A DNA stretch of 64,000 nt. Origin: Myxococcales bacterium (lineage in GTDB: Bacteria > Myxococcota_A > UBA9160 > UBA4427). Below, piece by piece: positions 14,975 through 24,036 of the stretch; within the stretch, counting starts at the first letter, position 1; the number at the start of each line of letters is the position of its first letter. The stretch lies in assembly GCA_022563535.1 (NCBI GenBank), contig JADFNE010000004.1:1-64000 (forward strand), in the 5' to 3' direction. The notes under the pieces are model-generated. The model did not search any database and was not told where the DNA came from. It was given only the letters and a program-made list of their open reading frames with translations. The position numbers and the translations under genes were made by a program.

Positions 14975-17266
14975 TCAACTAGGTTGGAGATTACGCTCGA
15001 TGGCGCCCCTCAATTCTTCTGTGCGGATGGGCTTGCTCAGGAAATCGTCCATGCCTGCATCGAGGCATCGCTCCCGATCTCCCGCCATCGCGTTCGCGGT
15101 CAGAGCGACGATCGGGATATGCACGTTCTTATCCCGCTCGCCCAGTCGGATCTGACGTGTGGCTTCGAATCCATCCATGATGGGCATCTGGCAGTCCATC
15201 AGGACCAATTGATACGCCGCTGCTTCGACAGCCTCGACGGCCTCACGCCCGTTCACGACGACGGCGACACGATGGCCCATCTTCTCGAGCATGCGGACGA
15301 CCAATTTCCGATTCACCGGATTGTCTTCCACGACGAGCACCGATGCGCCGGCCTCCTGTTGATCCGAAAGTGCATCTTGCGTCAGATCCTTGTCGAGCTT
15401 CGAATCGTCTCTGACCAGGGGTCGCCCCGTGATTTCCGCGAAAGCGTCGAAGAGATGAGAGCGATGCATCGGCTGGGTGAGGTAACCGTCAATTCCGAGA
15501 CCGCGTGCAATCCGCGAGTCGCCGGGCTGACTCGAGGGGGCGAGCAAGATGAGTCGAAGATCGGCGAAGTCATTTGACCGCAGGCGCTTGATCGTAGGCC
15601 CGAGATCCTCGTCACCCGAAACTCCATGCAGGATCGCAAAATCAAAAATAGCGCGGCTTTCTCTGGACTCCTGCAGCGCTTGCAGCGCACTGTCCACCTC
15701 CGAACAGACGTGCAACTCGACGCCCCAGGTTTCGCAATAGTGTTGCAAGGCCTTCTGGTTCGCTCGACTCGAGGAAACGAGCAACGCCTTGAGGCCCCGG
15801 AGATTGCCCCGTGGGTTCGCTACGGACTGCGCTGCTCGAGGCTGCCTTTCGAAAACAGGTCTGAGACTAAACGACGTTCCCTCACCCAGGGTACTCTCGA
15901 CTTCGATCTTGCCTCCCATGAGATTCGTCAGCTGCTGGGCGATTGCGAGCCCCAGACCGGTCCCACCGAATTTGCGGGTCATCGAAACATCCGCTTGTGT
16001 AAACGAATCAAAGAGGGTTTCCACTCGATCCGGCGCAATTCCGATCCCCGTATCACTGACCGTGAAGCAAAGCTTCGAGTGCGGCCCGTCGTCGCTCTCG
16101 AGAACGACCTCGAGCGCGACCTCCCCCCCCTCGGGCGTGAACTTGAGCGAGTTGCCGATCAGGTTCATCAGAACCTGACGCAGGCGCCCCGGGTCGCCGC
16201 GCAACGCGACGGGGACGTCGTAGTGAATGAGCGAGACGAGTTCGATCCCCTTTTCCCAGGCTATCGGTGCGATGACGTCCATCACCCCGTCGACGGTCGA
16301 ACGTAGATCGAAATCGATCGTCTCGAGTTCCAGCCTGTCGGCTTCGATCTTGGAATAGTCGAGGATGTCGTTGATGACCGACAGCAGGGCTTCGGCAGAG
16401 CCCGCGACCGTATCGCCATATTCTCGTTGCTCTGGGGTCAGGTCGGTGGCGAGCAGTAGCTCTGTCATGCCGATGACGCCGTTCATCGGTGTGCGGATCT
16501 CGTGGCTCATGGTGGCGAGGAAGGCCGCCTTTGCTCGCGAGGCCGACTCCGCTTCGAGCCGAGCTTTTTCGAGACTCTCGACGAGTTCGTCCGACTGTTT
16601 GCGACGTACACTGGCGAAGACCGCGCCGATCAACGCTGCCAGCACGTTGGCGCCACCCGCCTTGAACGCCGCGCCCTGGAGCTGAATATTCGCCATCTTT
16701 GAATCCGCCGCAGCCTCGTTAAACAGGGATTCGACGGTGCCCTTGAGTAGCCTGGCTCGAATCATCACCAGGCGTTGCCGATCCTCGAGTTCCGACGATC
16801 CCGATTGGGTCGCCAAAATGGTAACCACTGCGATCCTGAATCCGTTGATATCTGCTTCGATCTCGGAAAGGATGGAGATCCGCGCGTCGGTGGCCCGTAG
16901 TACTCGGATCTCGAGCGATTCGGCTTTGGTGTACGCGACCTCCAGATCTTCGCTCTGGGCAAGAATCCTGGCGACCACGGCCCTCCACTGGCCTTCGGTG
17001 TTCGACGAGGTGCTCACGATCTCGAGGGTGATATTCGAAAGAATCGTTTGAACCTTCAGCCAAGATTCCGCTGCAGACGCCTGTCGGGTCACGTTCGAAA
17101 CCTGGCCCAGCAGCCATACGATCGAGCAGACACTGACGACCGCGAGTACTAAAACCGAGACAATGTAGCGCTGCGACATCGTGTGCAATGTCGCCTGGGC
17201 GAGAGAAAGCGGATCGATCGTGTCCGATGGCTCGCTTTCGACCTCGGTCGCTCCGAAAGTGGGCAC
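14975..17266 (-). CDS. Membrane hybrid histidine kinase (sensor-HisKA-HATPase-REC-REC)
   Basis: 763 residues. Two membrane segments (about 34-56 and 205-225) flank a periplasmic helical sensor of about 150 residues. HisKA carries [17 protein letters not shown], and the ATPase has [17 protein letters not shown] and [13 protein letters not shown]. The first receiver-like domain lacks the phospho-acceptor Asp ([14 protein letters not shown] has His at that position), so it is a pseudo-receiver. The second is canonical ([29 protein letters not shown]). No Hpt is fused; a separate Hpt gene lies at 25387-25800. GTG 17266 starts 11 bases after the stop of the NHL lipoprotein gene, so the two are probably an operon. 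Confidence 0.93.
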   Translation of the reverse strand: MPTFGATEVESEPSDTIDPLSLAQATLHTMSQRYIVSVLVLAVVSVCSIVWLLGQVSNVTRQASAAESWLKVQTILSNITLEIVSTSSNTEGQWRAVVARILAQSEDLEVAYTKAESLEIRVLRATDARISILSEIEADINGFRIAVVTILATQSGSSELEDRQRLVMIRARLLKGTVESLFNEAAADSKMANIQLQGAAFKAGGANVLAALIGAVFASVRRKQSDELVESLEKARLEAESASRAKAAFLATMSHEIRTPMNGVIGMTELLLATDLTPEQREYGDTVAGSAEALLSVINDILDYSKIEADRLELETIDFDLRSTVDGVMDVIAPIAWEKGIELVSLIHYDVPVALRGDPGRLRQVLMNLIGNSLKFTPEGGEVALEVVLESDDGPHSKLCFTVSDTGIGIAPDRVETLFDSFTQADVSMTRKFGGTGLGLAIAQQLTNLMGGKIEVESTLGEGTSFSLRPVFERQPRAAQSVANPRGNLRGLKALLVSSSRANQKALQHYCETWGVELHVCSEVDSALQALQESRESRAIFDFAILHGVSGDEDLGPTIKRLRSNDFADLRLILLAPSSQPGDSRIARGLGIDGYLTQPMHRSHLFDAFAEITGRPLVRDDSKLDKDLTQDALSDQQEAGASVLVVEDNPVNRKLVVRMLEKMGHRVAVVVNGREAVEAVEAAAYQLVLMDCQMPIMDGFEATRQIRLGERDKNVHIPIVALTANAMAGDRERCLDAGMDDFLSKPIRTEELRGAIERNLQPS

Positions 17267-17277
17267 CGGGGAGTCCC

Positions 17278-18258
17278 TCAGCGCCGCGCCGAAGCCATGC
17301 GAAACACCTGGACCCGGTGGTTCGCGGTGTCGGCGACGTAGACCGAGCCATCGGGGCCGACGAGAATGCCGTGCAGGTTGCCGAATTGCCCCGGGCCGCT
17401 GCCCTCTTCGCCCCAGATCGCAATTACTTCTCCGGCTGGGTTGAACTTCTGCACCCGCGCTCCGGCGAGCTCGGATACGTAGAGATTGTCGCTGGCGTCA
17501 AAGGCAAGTCCAGCGGGCTTCAGGAACTGCCCCGGGGCAGTGCCCTTCGATCCCATCATGCGCAGATACTTCCCTTTGGAATCGAATACCTGAACCCGGT
17601 GATTGCCGAGATCCGCCACAAAGACGCGACCCGTGCTGTCGCACTTGGCGGCCTCGGGGCGAAGGAACTGACCCGGAAGAGAGCCTGCCTCGCCAAATGA
17701 AAACTGGAACACACCGCTTTGATCAAACACGTCTGCCCGGTTGTTTCCAGCCTCTGCCATGTAGAGCAGGCCGTTTTTGCAGATCTGCATGAACTCGGAC
17801 TCGGCGTTCTGACCTTCTTCAGTGCCGAACTCCGAGAAGCTCAGTTGTAGTTTGTGATCGGAGGAGTACTTGTGAATCTTGCCGGTCAGGTAGTCGGCGA
17901 CGAAGATCGACCCGTCCGGAGCAATCGCAATGCCTTCTGGCTTCTGCAGTCCGCCCTGATCCGCGTTTCGGCCACAGACAGTCGCCAGATACTCGCCGCT
18001 TGGCGAGAACACCTGGACGTTGGAATTGAGGGCATCCGTGACGTACAAGTTTCCCGACGCGGAGATCGCCATGTCCTCAACGTATTTGAACTCGCCTTTC
18101 CCTACCCCTTCTCGTCCGAGCGAAAAAACGTACTCGTAGTTCCCAAGATCGCGTTTCGCGGAGATCTCGTTGCAGCCAAAGACATTGGCGAACAAGGTTG
18201 TCGCGAACGCGATGGCCCAGAATTTTTGGGTCGTTTGAAAGAAGCCGCAGATGCGCAT
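17278..18258 (-). CDS. NHL-repeat beta-propeller lipoprotein
   Basis: 326 residues from ATG 18258, which has GGGGG about 4 bases upstream; the longer frame to 18609 is non-coding in character. The N-terminus has a lipoprotein signal ([16 protein letters not shown]). The rest is about six NHL repeats, each with the pattern [36 protein letters not shown] or [14 protein letters not shown], forming a periplasmic propeller. It lies immediately upstream of, and probably in one operon with, the membrane hybrid kinase at 14975-17266. It could be a ligand-binding partner of that kinase's periplasmic sensor; this is inference from position. Confidence 0.85.
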   Translation of the reverse strand: MRICGFFQTTQKFWAIAFATTLFANVFGCNEISAKRDLGNYEYVFSLGREGVGKGEFKYVEDMAISASGNLYVTDALNSNVQVFSPSGEYLATVCGRNADQGGLQKPEGIAIAPDGSIFVADYLTGKIHKYSSDHKLQLSFSEFGTEEGQNAESEFMQICKNGLLYMAEAGNNRADVFDQSGVFQFSFGEAGSLPGQFLRPEAAKCDSTGRVFVADLGNHRVQVFDSKGKYLRMMGSKGTAPGQFLKPAGLAFDASDNLYVSELAGARVQKFNPAGEVIAIWGEEGSGPGQFGNLHGILVGPDGSVYVADTANHRVQVFRMASARR

Positions 18259-18913
18259 GTTTCCCCCGCAAGAATGTCGATTGCGATTTTGAAGTTCGTA
18301 TCCAATATCGACCACTGACGAAACCAACTGTTGGGGATTCAGGCGGGACTCGAAGGCTTTGAAAATCATAGGGAGAACGCCCGAGACGGCTCGCTCGAAG
18401 ACGTGACGCAATTTGGCGTATGCTGGTCGATGATGAGATGTGGCTGCGACAGTTCGAAGCGAGTAACGAGGCTCGGATGCCGATCTGCAAGAAGATCGCA
18501 ACTCAGCACGCAGGGCGGTGGCGTCGGTCCAAATTGTCTGCGCACGCCTGGCGCCGAAAACCGCTCCATCCGCAAATTCTATGAGCAGCAGGTGCGCAGG
18601 TTTTCGCACACCTGCGGCCCGACCTACTGGATTAGCAGATCCAACTCTCAGGTCTTCTCGATCCCCAGCACCATCTCGATCGCGTGGGTCCGAACTAACG
18701 CCGCAAAGACTGCAACGATCTCAGCCGGTTCTCGATACGGTTGCACATAAATTTTTTGCAATTTCACTCAACTCTTCGCCAGTCGAGGCCGATGCAGTAT
18801 TTGTGCGACCGCAGCGAATACAGGCGGAATCGGCGGTGCGTCTGGGGCGTTTCCCGGTGCTCATGGGTCGCAATCTCACTGCCGGCTGCTTCGACACCCA
18901 ATTGGGGCCCAAA
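18259..18913. other. Intergenic region between divergent signalling genes
   Basis: 655 bases between the NHL lipoprotein gene (minus) and the tandem receiver genes (plus). Frames crossing it lack family-like sequence and codon bias, including the upstream extensions of both flanking genes. It must hold both promoters. I recognise no RNA gene or repeat. Confidence 0.45.
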
Positions 18914-19309
18914 ATGAACGAAACCATCATGGTCGTCGATGACGACGAATCCAACCGCATGTTGCTCGAAACGCTGCTCGACGAAGAAGGGTACCAGGTC
19001 ATCGAGGCAGCAAACTACGGAGAAATGGCAACGGCGTTGCGGACTACGCAACCGGATCTTATTTTGCTGGACTACATGATGGATGGAAAAGACGGAATCG
19101 AAATCTGTCAATTGCTTCAAAACACGGCACTCTTGAAGTCGATTCCGATCGTGATGGTTTCAGTGGTCGACGACCGGGAGGTGATTAAACGAGGTCTCGA
19201 GGCTGGGGTGCGCGCCTGGATTACAAAGCCAGTGCGCGACGAAGAGATTCTCAAGTGCGTGCGCGCGAATATTGCGGCAATTGAACTCGAGAACTGGGAG
19301 GCGGTGTGA
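18914..19309 (+). CDS. Stand-alone response regulator receiver (first of tandem pair)
   Basis: 131 residues, one REC domain: IMVVDDDESN, LILLDYMMDGKDG with the phospho-acceptor Asp near residue 55, and ITKPVRDEE with the conserved Lys. No output domain. The start at ATG 18914 was chosen because REC sequence begins there; GGGG lies about 6 bases upstream. The stop overlaps the GTG start of the next receiver (GTGTGA), so the two are translationally coupled. The protein is roughly 60% identical to its neighbour by eye, showing a tandem duplication. No kinase is in the same operon. Confidence 0.9.
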   Translation: MNETIMVVDDDESNRMLLETLLDEEGYQVIEAANYGEMATALRTTQPDLILLDYMMDGKDGIEICQLLQNTALLKSIPIVMVSVVDDREVIKRGLEAGVRAWITKPVRDEEILKCVRANIAAIELENWEAV

Positions 19310-19671
19310 ACAACACAATCATGGTCGTGGATGACGACGAATCCAACCTCTATCTACTCGAGAGCCTGCTCGACGACGAGGGGTACAATGTCATCGGGGC
19401 GCGCAACTACCCGGAGATGGCGGCAGAGCTCCGAAAGGCGCGCCCTGCCCTCATTCTTCTCGACTACATGATGCCCGGAGAAAACGGCATCGAGATTTGT
19501 CGAATTCTGAAAAACGATGCGGAACTCGAATCCATTCCGATCGTGATGGTTTCGGCGGTCGACGATAGTGACACGATTGCCGAGGGGATCGAGGCGGGCG
19601 CGATTGATTGGGTACCCAAGCCGGTCGACGATGAAGCCATTCTCGAGCATGTTCGTTTAGCGGTCGGGTGA
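19306..19671 (+). CDS. Stand-alone response regulator receiver (second of tandem pair)
   Basis: 121 residues, a lone REC domain: IMVVDDDESN, LILLDYMMPGENG (phospho-acceptor Asp) and VPKPVDDEA (Lys). The GTG start overlaps the stop of the preceding paralogue by 4 bases. Differences from the paralogue are concentrated in the alpha-4/beta-5/alpha-5 face, used for partner contacts. The pair may therefore receive phosphate from, or compete for, different hybrid kinases in this region. Confidence 0.9.
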   Translation: MNNTIMVVDDDESNLYLLESLLDDEGYNVIGARNYPEMAAELRKARPALILLDYMMPGENGIEICRILKNDAELESIPIVMVSAVDDSDTIAEGIEAGAIDWVPKPVDDEAILEHVRLAVG

Positions 19672-19837
19672 TCCTGAGAGACAAACTCGCGCGGCAATCG
19701 GTTCGTTAGCCGGATAGACTTCCTGCGGGAGCCGCACTCGTTCCCGTGTTCCAATACCCTCCGAATCGCGTCCCCGGGGACCTGTATTTGCAACAAAGGC
19801 CCCAACTCCGGGTTACACTCGCCCTCGGAGCCACGCG

Positions 19838-20515
19838 ATGCAACGCGGAACCCTCGAAGAACTCGTCGAACGTCAAGCGCGGCGCTGGGAAATGCTTCAG
19901 CGACTCAGCTCGCCGCCCCCCGCTCTCTCCTGTGTCGCACTTTCACGACTTCCGCACTCGGGCGCTGCTGAGCTCGCTCAAAGCGTGGCCGAGAAACTTG
20001 ATTTCGGTCTGTTTGGAATCGAGATTGTCGATTGGATTGCGCGAGCCCGAGGTATCGACCGGGCGTTGGTGGCTGAGTTGGATGAGCGCGTCCGCAGCAC
20101 GATTGATCGCTATGTGCTCGACAGTTTTCATGAGCGGCGCTTTAGCGAGAGCCAGTATCTGCGTTCGGTGGTGCGAACCATCGTGACCCTCGGAGAGCGA
20201 GGGATGGCGGTGATCCTGGGGCGGGGTGCCCCATTCGTGCTGGGCCCCGAAAAGGCGCTTCGTGTTCTGGTGGTGGCTCCCTTCGAGCGGCGCGTCGAAA
20301 ACCTGGTCATGCGCGAGTCTTTGTCGTTGACCGATTCAAGGAGCCGTCTCAAGACGAAGGACGCGCAGCGACGCAATTTTCTCTCGCAGTTCGGAGTCGA
20401 CCCCGACGATCCATCGCTCTACGATCTTGTCGTCAACACCGACAGCCTCGGTCAAGACTCGGCAGTCAAGCTGGTGATCGATGCCCTCCACGCTGCACGA
20501 GACCGCGCGCGGTAG
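19838..20515 (+). CDS. Cytidylate kinase-like family protein
   Basis: 225 residues resembling the cytidylate kinase-like family (Pfam Cytidylate_kin_2). CVALSRLPHSGAAELAQSVA stands where the P-loop would be but lacks a full Walker A, and FGLFGIEIVDWIA and VILGRGAPFVL are typical family blocks. RSRLKTKDAQRRNFLSQFG matches the Arg-rich lid. Members are often not true CMP kinases, and their roles are poorly known. CGGAG lies about 9 bases before ATG 19838. It stands alone downstream of the receiver pair. Confidence 0.75.
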   Translation: MQRGTLEELVERQARRWEMLQRLSSPPPALSCVALSRLPHSGAAELAQSVAEKLDFGLFGIEIVDWIARARGIDRALVAELDERVRSTIDRYVLDSFHERRFSESQYLRSVVRTIVTLGERGMAVILGRGAPFVLGPEKALRVLVVAPFERRVENLVMRESLSLTDSRSRLKTKDAQRRNFLSQFGVDPDDPSLYDLVVNTDSLGQDSAVKLVIDALHAARDRAR

Positions 20516-20526
20516 CTACCGCCCAC

Positions 20527-21195
20527 TCAGACGTTCACCCAAACGCGATCCCCAGTGCCCGGCGGCGCCACGAATTGATCCCAGTCGGTCATTTCATCGA
20601 GACGACGCGGGCGGTAGTCCTTTGGCAGCTCGCTGTTGAGCACGAAGAACGCATTGGGCGCCCAGCTGTCTGTGTGGACGAGGGTGTATCCCTTGTCGAC
20701 GCCCAGCTTGTGAAACGCCGCGAGGCTGGCACCGTGGTAAGCAGTCTCGTCCCAGACATGGTCGGCTCGGTACTCGATCGTGCGCGCCGCATCTAGCGCA
20801 AAGAAGATATTGTATTCGACCACCACGACCCGCGGTGTAAAACGCTCGATCGCCTTCCAGACCCAGTAGTCGTTGCCGTCGATGTCTACCGAAAGCAGGT
20901 CAAAGGTTTTGGGGACAGCGTACTTTGAAAACAACGCTTCCACGTTTTCCGCGTTTACGAACTCCTGCACGACCAGTTCGCCGTCGGCGCGGTCGCTGCC
21001 TTCCATCAACAGTCCCGTCCAAGCTCGGTTGAGGCGCAGGTTCGCGGTGTTCGAAAGGTGCTGGCCGTCCCAGGCGCCAAACTCGACGAACTGCTTGTTG
21101 GTGGTGCCGATGCATTCGTAAATTCGCTGCAGGACGCCGTCCTCTCCACATTGGGAGTAAACCTGCGCCTCGAATTCTTTCAGATTTTCCAGCAT
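20527..21195 (-). CDS. FkbM-like SAM-dependent methyltransferase
   Basis: 222 residues. YSQCGEDGVLQRIYE followed by FVEFGAWDGQHLSNT is the SAM-binding start of FkbM/Methyltransf_21-like proteins, and FDLLSVDIDGNDYWVWKAI is the next conserved strand and acidic motif. Such proteins often methylate sugars or glycolipids, but the substrate here is unknown. ATG 21195 has AAAGGAAG about 4 bases upstream. It is transcribed divergently from the RND/MMPL transporter, sharing a 166-bp promoter region. Confidence 0.65.
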   Translation of the reverse strand: MLENLKEFEAQVYSQCGEDGVLQRIYECIGTTNKQFVEFGAWDGQHLSNTANLRLNRAWTGLLMEGSDRADGELVVQEFVNAENVEALFSKYAVPKTFDLLSVDIDGNDYWVWKAIERFTPRVVVVEYNIFFALDAARTIEYRADHVWDETAYHGASLAAFHKLGVDKGYTLVHTDSWAPNAFFVLNSELPKDYRPRRLDEMTDWDQFVAPPGTGDRVWVNV

Positions 21196-21361
21196 GACTT
21201 CCTTTACCTCGGGCTTTTGGGACTACCCAATGTAGAACGCCAGTGTGAAGAACGCCCGGCGGCGGTGGGGCGAAATAGACGAGCATAGGTCCGGACGCTA
21301 CGCTGGGCGTCTTCCCCAAAGGTGCAGGAGTCCCAGTGGAGCGAGGCCGCGAACCAAAACC

Positions 21362-23884
21362 ATGATCGCGTCACTCATCAAGGTCTACGAACGTCTGGTC
21401 CTCGAGCATCCGGTCATGACCCTTGCCCTGACCCTCATCGCGACTGCTGGGTTCGCCTGGCATGCCCAGGACTTCCAGTTGGATGTCTCTCAAGAGTCGA
21501 TGATGCTCGAGGGAGATGAAGCGCTGCGATACTACGAATCCATACAGGGGCGCTATGGATCCGAAGATTTTGTGATCGTCACCTACACCCCCAAGATCGA
21601 TCTCTTCTCGCAGCACTCGCTGGACCAGATCGCAGCCCTCAAGAACGAACTTCTGCAGATGGAGCGGGTCAAATCCGTCCTCAGCATCCTGGACGTCCCC
21701 CTGCTCGAGAGCCCACGCGTAAGCCTCAACGAAATCCAGCATGGCATCAGAACCCTGGCGGATGAGGACACGGATGTCGCGCTGGCGGCCGCTGAATTGC
21801 GCGGAAGCGTGCTGTACAAGAATCTGCTGGTCAGCAGCGATGGCAATACGACCGCGCTGCAAATCGTGTTCAAGCGCGACGAGCACTACAAAACCTTGCG
21901 CGACGCTCGCAACGCCCTGCGCTCGAAGCAGCTCGACGAAACCTTGACAGGAGAGGAGGATCGCGAACTCGCGCGCCTGACAGACGCGTTTCGGTCGCAT
22001 ACTCGGAGCCAGGGATCTCTACTCGACGCCGACATCGCTCACATCCGTACGGTGCTGGATCGCTATCGGGACCAGGCCTTGATCCATCTGGCCGGGGGAC
22101 CCATGATCGTCTCGGACATGATCTCCTATGTGCGCCACGATCTTCGGGTGTTCGGGTTGGCGGTCATTGCGATTCTCACGCTTCTGCTCGCAGTCATCTT
22201 CCGTCAGCCACGCTGGGTCTTGCTGCCGCTACTCACCGCCCTCGCCACCAGCATTGTGACCATTGGGTTCATCGGGGCTGCGGGTTGGCTCGTTACCGTC
22301 GTGTCGTCCAATTTTCTTCCCCTTGTTCTGATTTTCACCCTCTCATTGAGCATCCACCTGATCGTGCACTACCGCGAACTCCAGCGCGCCCACCCCGACT
22401 ACGAGCAATTCGTGCTGGTGCGCGACACCCTGAGGGCCAAGGCGATCCCGTGTTTCAATACCGTGCTTACCACGATGGTGGCATTCGGTTCTCTCGTCGT
22501 GAGCGGGATTCGCCCGGTGATCGACTTTGGTTGGATCATGGTGTTGGGGTTGTTCGTCGCGTTCGTGCTCAACTTCGTCCTCTTTCCGGCGAGTTTGATG
22601 CTGCTCTCGCCTGGCAAGCAACCTCCCGAACCCCGCTGGACCGTAATCATCACGGGTTCCTTTGCACGCGCGATCCACGGCCATAGTCCCATCATTCTAT
22701 TCACTACATCGATCATCACGCTCACTTGTCTTTGGGGAATGAGCCGTCTCAGCGTAGAAAACAGCTTCATCAACTACTTCAAGAAATCGACGGAGATCTA
22801 CCAGGGGATGCTGCTGGTGGATGAAAAACTCGGAGGGACTACCCCACTTGACGTCATCATCGACGCTCCGGCCGAATGGCTCGCCGATATGGAGTCCGAG
22901 GAGGGCGAAGGTGATGATGAAGAATGGGATCTCGACTACGACCTGGGTGGCGACGCCGGCATCACGGGCACGAGCTACTGGTTCAACAGTTTTCGCTTCG
23001 AGAAGATTCAAGCGCTGCACGACTATCTCGAATCCGTGGATGCCAGCGGAAAGGTCATATCCCTGGCCACGACGCTCGAGGTTCTCGAGCAGCTGAACAA
23101 AGGAGAACAATTCGACAACTTCCTGCTCTCGGTGCTCTACAAGAAGATCCCTCTCGAAATCAAGGACGCGATGATCTCCCCCTACCTCTCCGAGGACGGG
23201 CAGCAGCTTCGGATTTCAATGCGGATCCACGACTCGGACCAGACCCTGGTCCGCGACGCAATGCTTCGGGACATCTACGATCACCTGGTCAACGAGATGG
23301 GGTACAAAAAAGAGGACGTACACCTCACGGGCATGATGGTGCTCTACAACAACATGCTTCAGAGCCTGTTCCGGTCTCAGATCCTGACCCTGGGTGCGGT
23401 CCTGGGGGTGATCGCGCTGATGTTCGGCGTACTCTTTCGCTCCGTTCCGGTTGCGGTCGTCGCCATCATTCCAAACATCATCGCGGCGGTGTTCGTACTG
23501 GGATTGATGGGCTTGGTCGGCATTCCCCTCGATATCATGACGATCACGATCGCGGCGATTACCGTGGGGATCGCCGTCGACAACACGATCCACTATCTCC
23601 ATCGCTTTCGCGTCGAACTCCAGATCGACGGCGACTATCCCGCTGCGGTTCTACGCTCCCACGCCAGTATTGGCAGCGCGATGTACTACACGAGCACGAG
23701 CATCACGATTGGCTTTTCCATCTTCGTGCTGTCAGATTTCATTCCGACGATCTATTTCGGAATCTTGACCGCCCTCGCGATGGTGGCCGCGTTGGCCGCC
23801 GACCTGATCATCCTGCCCCTGTTGCTGGAGCGCCTCCGGCCCTTTCGGCTCGATCCTGCATCCGATCAGCGCGCAGCCTGCTAG
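21362..23884 (+). CDS. RND/MMPL-family (HAE3-like) exporter
   Basis: 840 residues with about 12 membrane segments in the RND pattern. One helix is followed by a large periplasmic loop (LDVSQESMMLEGDEALRYY), then a five-helix bundle, a second loop and another bundle. GIAVDNTIHYLHRF near residue 738 is the sterol-sensing/HAE3-type motif. It is the single-subunit size of MMPL/hydrophobe exporters, which move lipids or hopanoids. The second periplasmic loop contains a strongly acidic insert (EEGEGDDEEWDLDYD near residues 515-530). I chose ATG 21362 over the longer frame because the first membrane helix begins 14 residues later. Its stop overlaps the end of the kinase remnant on the other strand. 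Confidence 0.88.
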   Translation: MIASLIKVYERLVLEHPVMTLALTLIATAGFAWHAQDFQLDVSQESMMLEGDEALRYYESIQGRYGSEDFVIVTYTPKIDLFSQHSLDQIAALKNELLQMERVKSVLSILDVPLLESPRVSLNEIQHGIRTLADEDTDVALAAAELRGSVLYKNLLVSSDGNTTALQIVFKRDEHYKTLRDARNALRSKQLDETLTGEEDRELARLTDAFRSHTRSQGSLLDADIAHIRTVLDRYRDQALIHLAGGPMIVSDMISYVRHDLRVFGLAVIAILTLLLAVIFRQPRWVLLPLLTALATSIVTIGFIGAAGWLVTVVSSNFLPLVLIFTLSLSIHLIVHYRELQRAHPDYEQFVLVRDTLRAKAIPCFNTVLTTMVAFGSLVVSGIRPVIDFGWIMVLGLFVAFVLNFVLFPASLMLLSPGKQPPEPRWTVIITGSFARAIHGHSPIILFTTSIITLTCLWGMSRLSVENSFINYFKKSTEIYQGMLLVDEKLGGTTPLDVIIDAPAEWLADMESEEGEGDDEEWDLDYDLGGDAGITGTSYWFNSFRFEKIQALHDYLESVDASGKVISLATTLEVLEQLNKGEQFDNFLLSVLYKKIPLEIKDAMISPYLSEDGQQLRISMRIHDSDQTLVRDAMLRDIYDHLVNEMGYKKEDVHLTGMMVLYNNMLQSLFRSQILTLGAVLGVIALMFGVLFRSVPVAVVAIIPNIIAAVFVLGLMGLVGIPLDIMTITIAAITVGIAVDNTIHYLHRFRVELQIDGDYPAAVLRSHASIGSAMYYTSTSITIGFSIFVLSDFIPTIYFGILTALAMVAALAADLIILPLLLERLRPFRLDPASDQRAAC

Positions 23885-24036
23885 GGCTCGTCGTCCGATC
23901 GTGTCGGGTCCAGGGGCATGCGAATCACGAAGGTCGTTCCGGCTGGGCTCGAATCAAAATCGATGGTGCCGCTCTGTGCGTGGACGATTACGGCGTGCGC
24001 AATTGCGAGACCTTGGCCGATGAAGTTTTTGCTCGA
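23881..24036 (-). pseudogene. Remnant: last ~50 codons of a histidine kinase ATPase domain
   Basis: Directly downstream of the GGDEF gene's break, another minus-strand frame reads FIGQGLAIAHAVIVHAQSG, then TIDFDSSPAGTTFVIRMPL, and ends at TAG 23881-23883. This is the G2 box and final strands of a histidine kinase HATPase domain (compare GTGQGLAIA...GTTFxIRLP in the family). Nothing upstream encodes the rest of a kinase. The tail is joined, out of frame by one, to the REC-PAS-GGDEF gene at about 24028-24036. This is best explained by a deletion that removed an EAL-type domain and most of a following kinase gene. Confidence 0.75.

Noticed and set aside
18259-18609. 117-residue extension of the NHL lipoprotein
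   Set aside because: The lipoprotein signal and a strong ribosome binding site place the start at ATG 18258.
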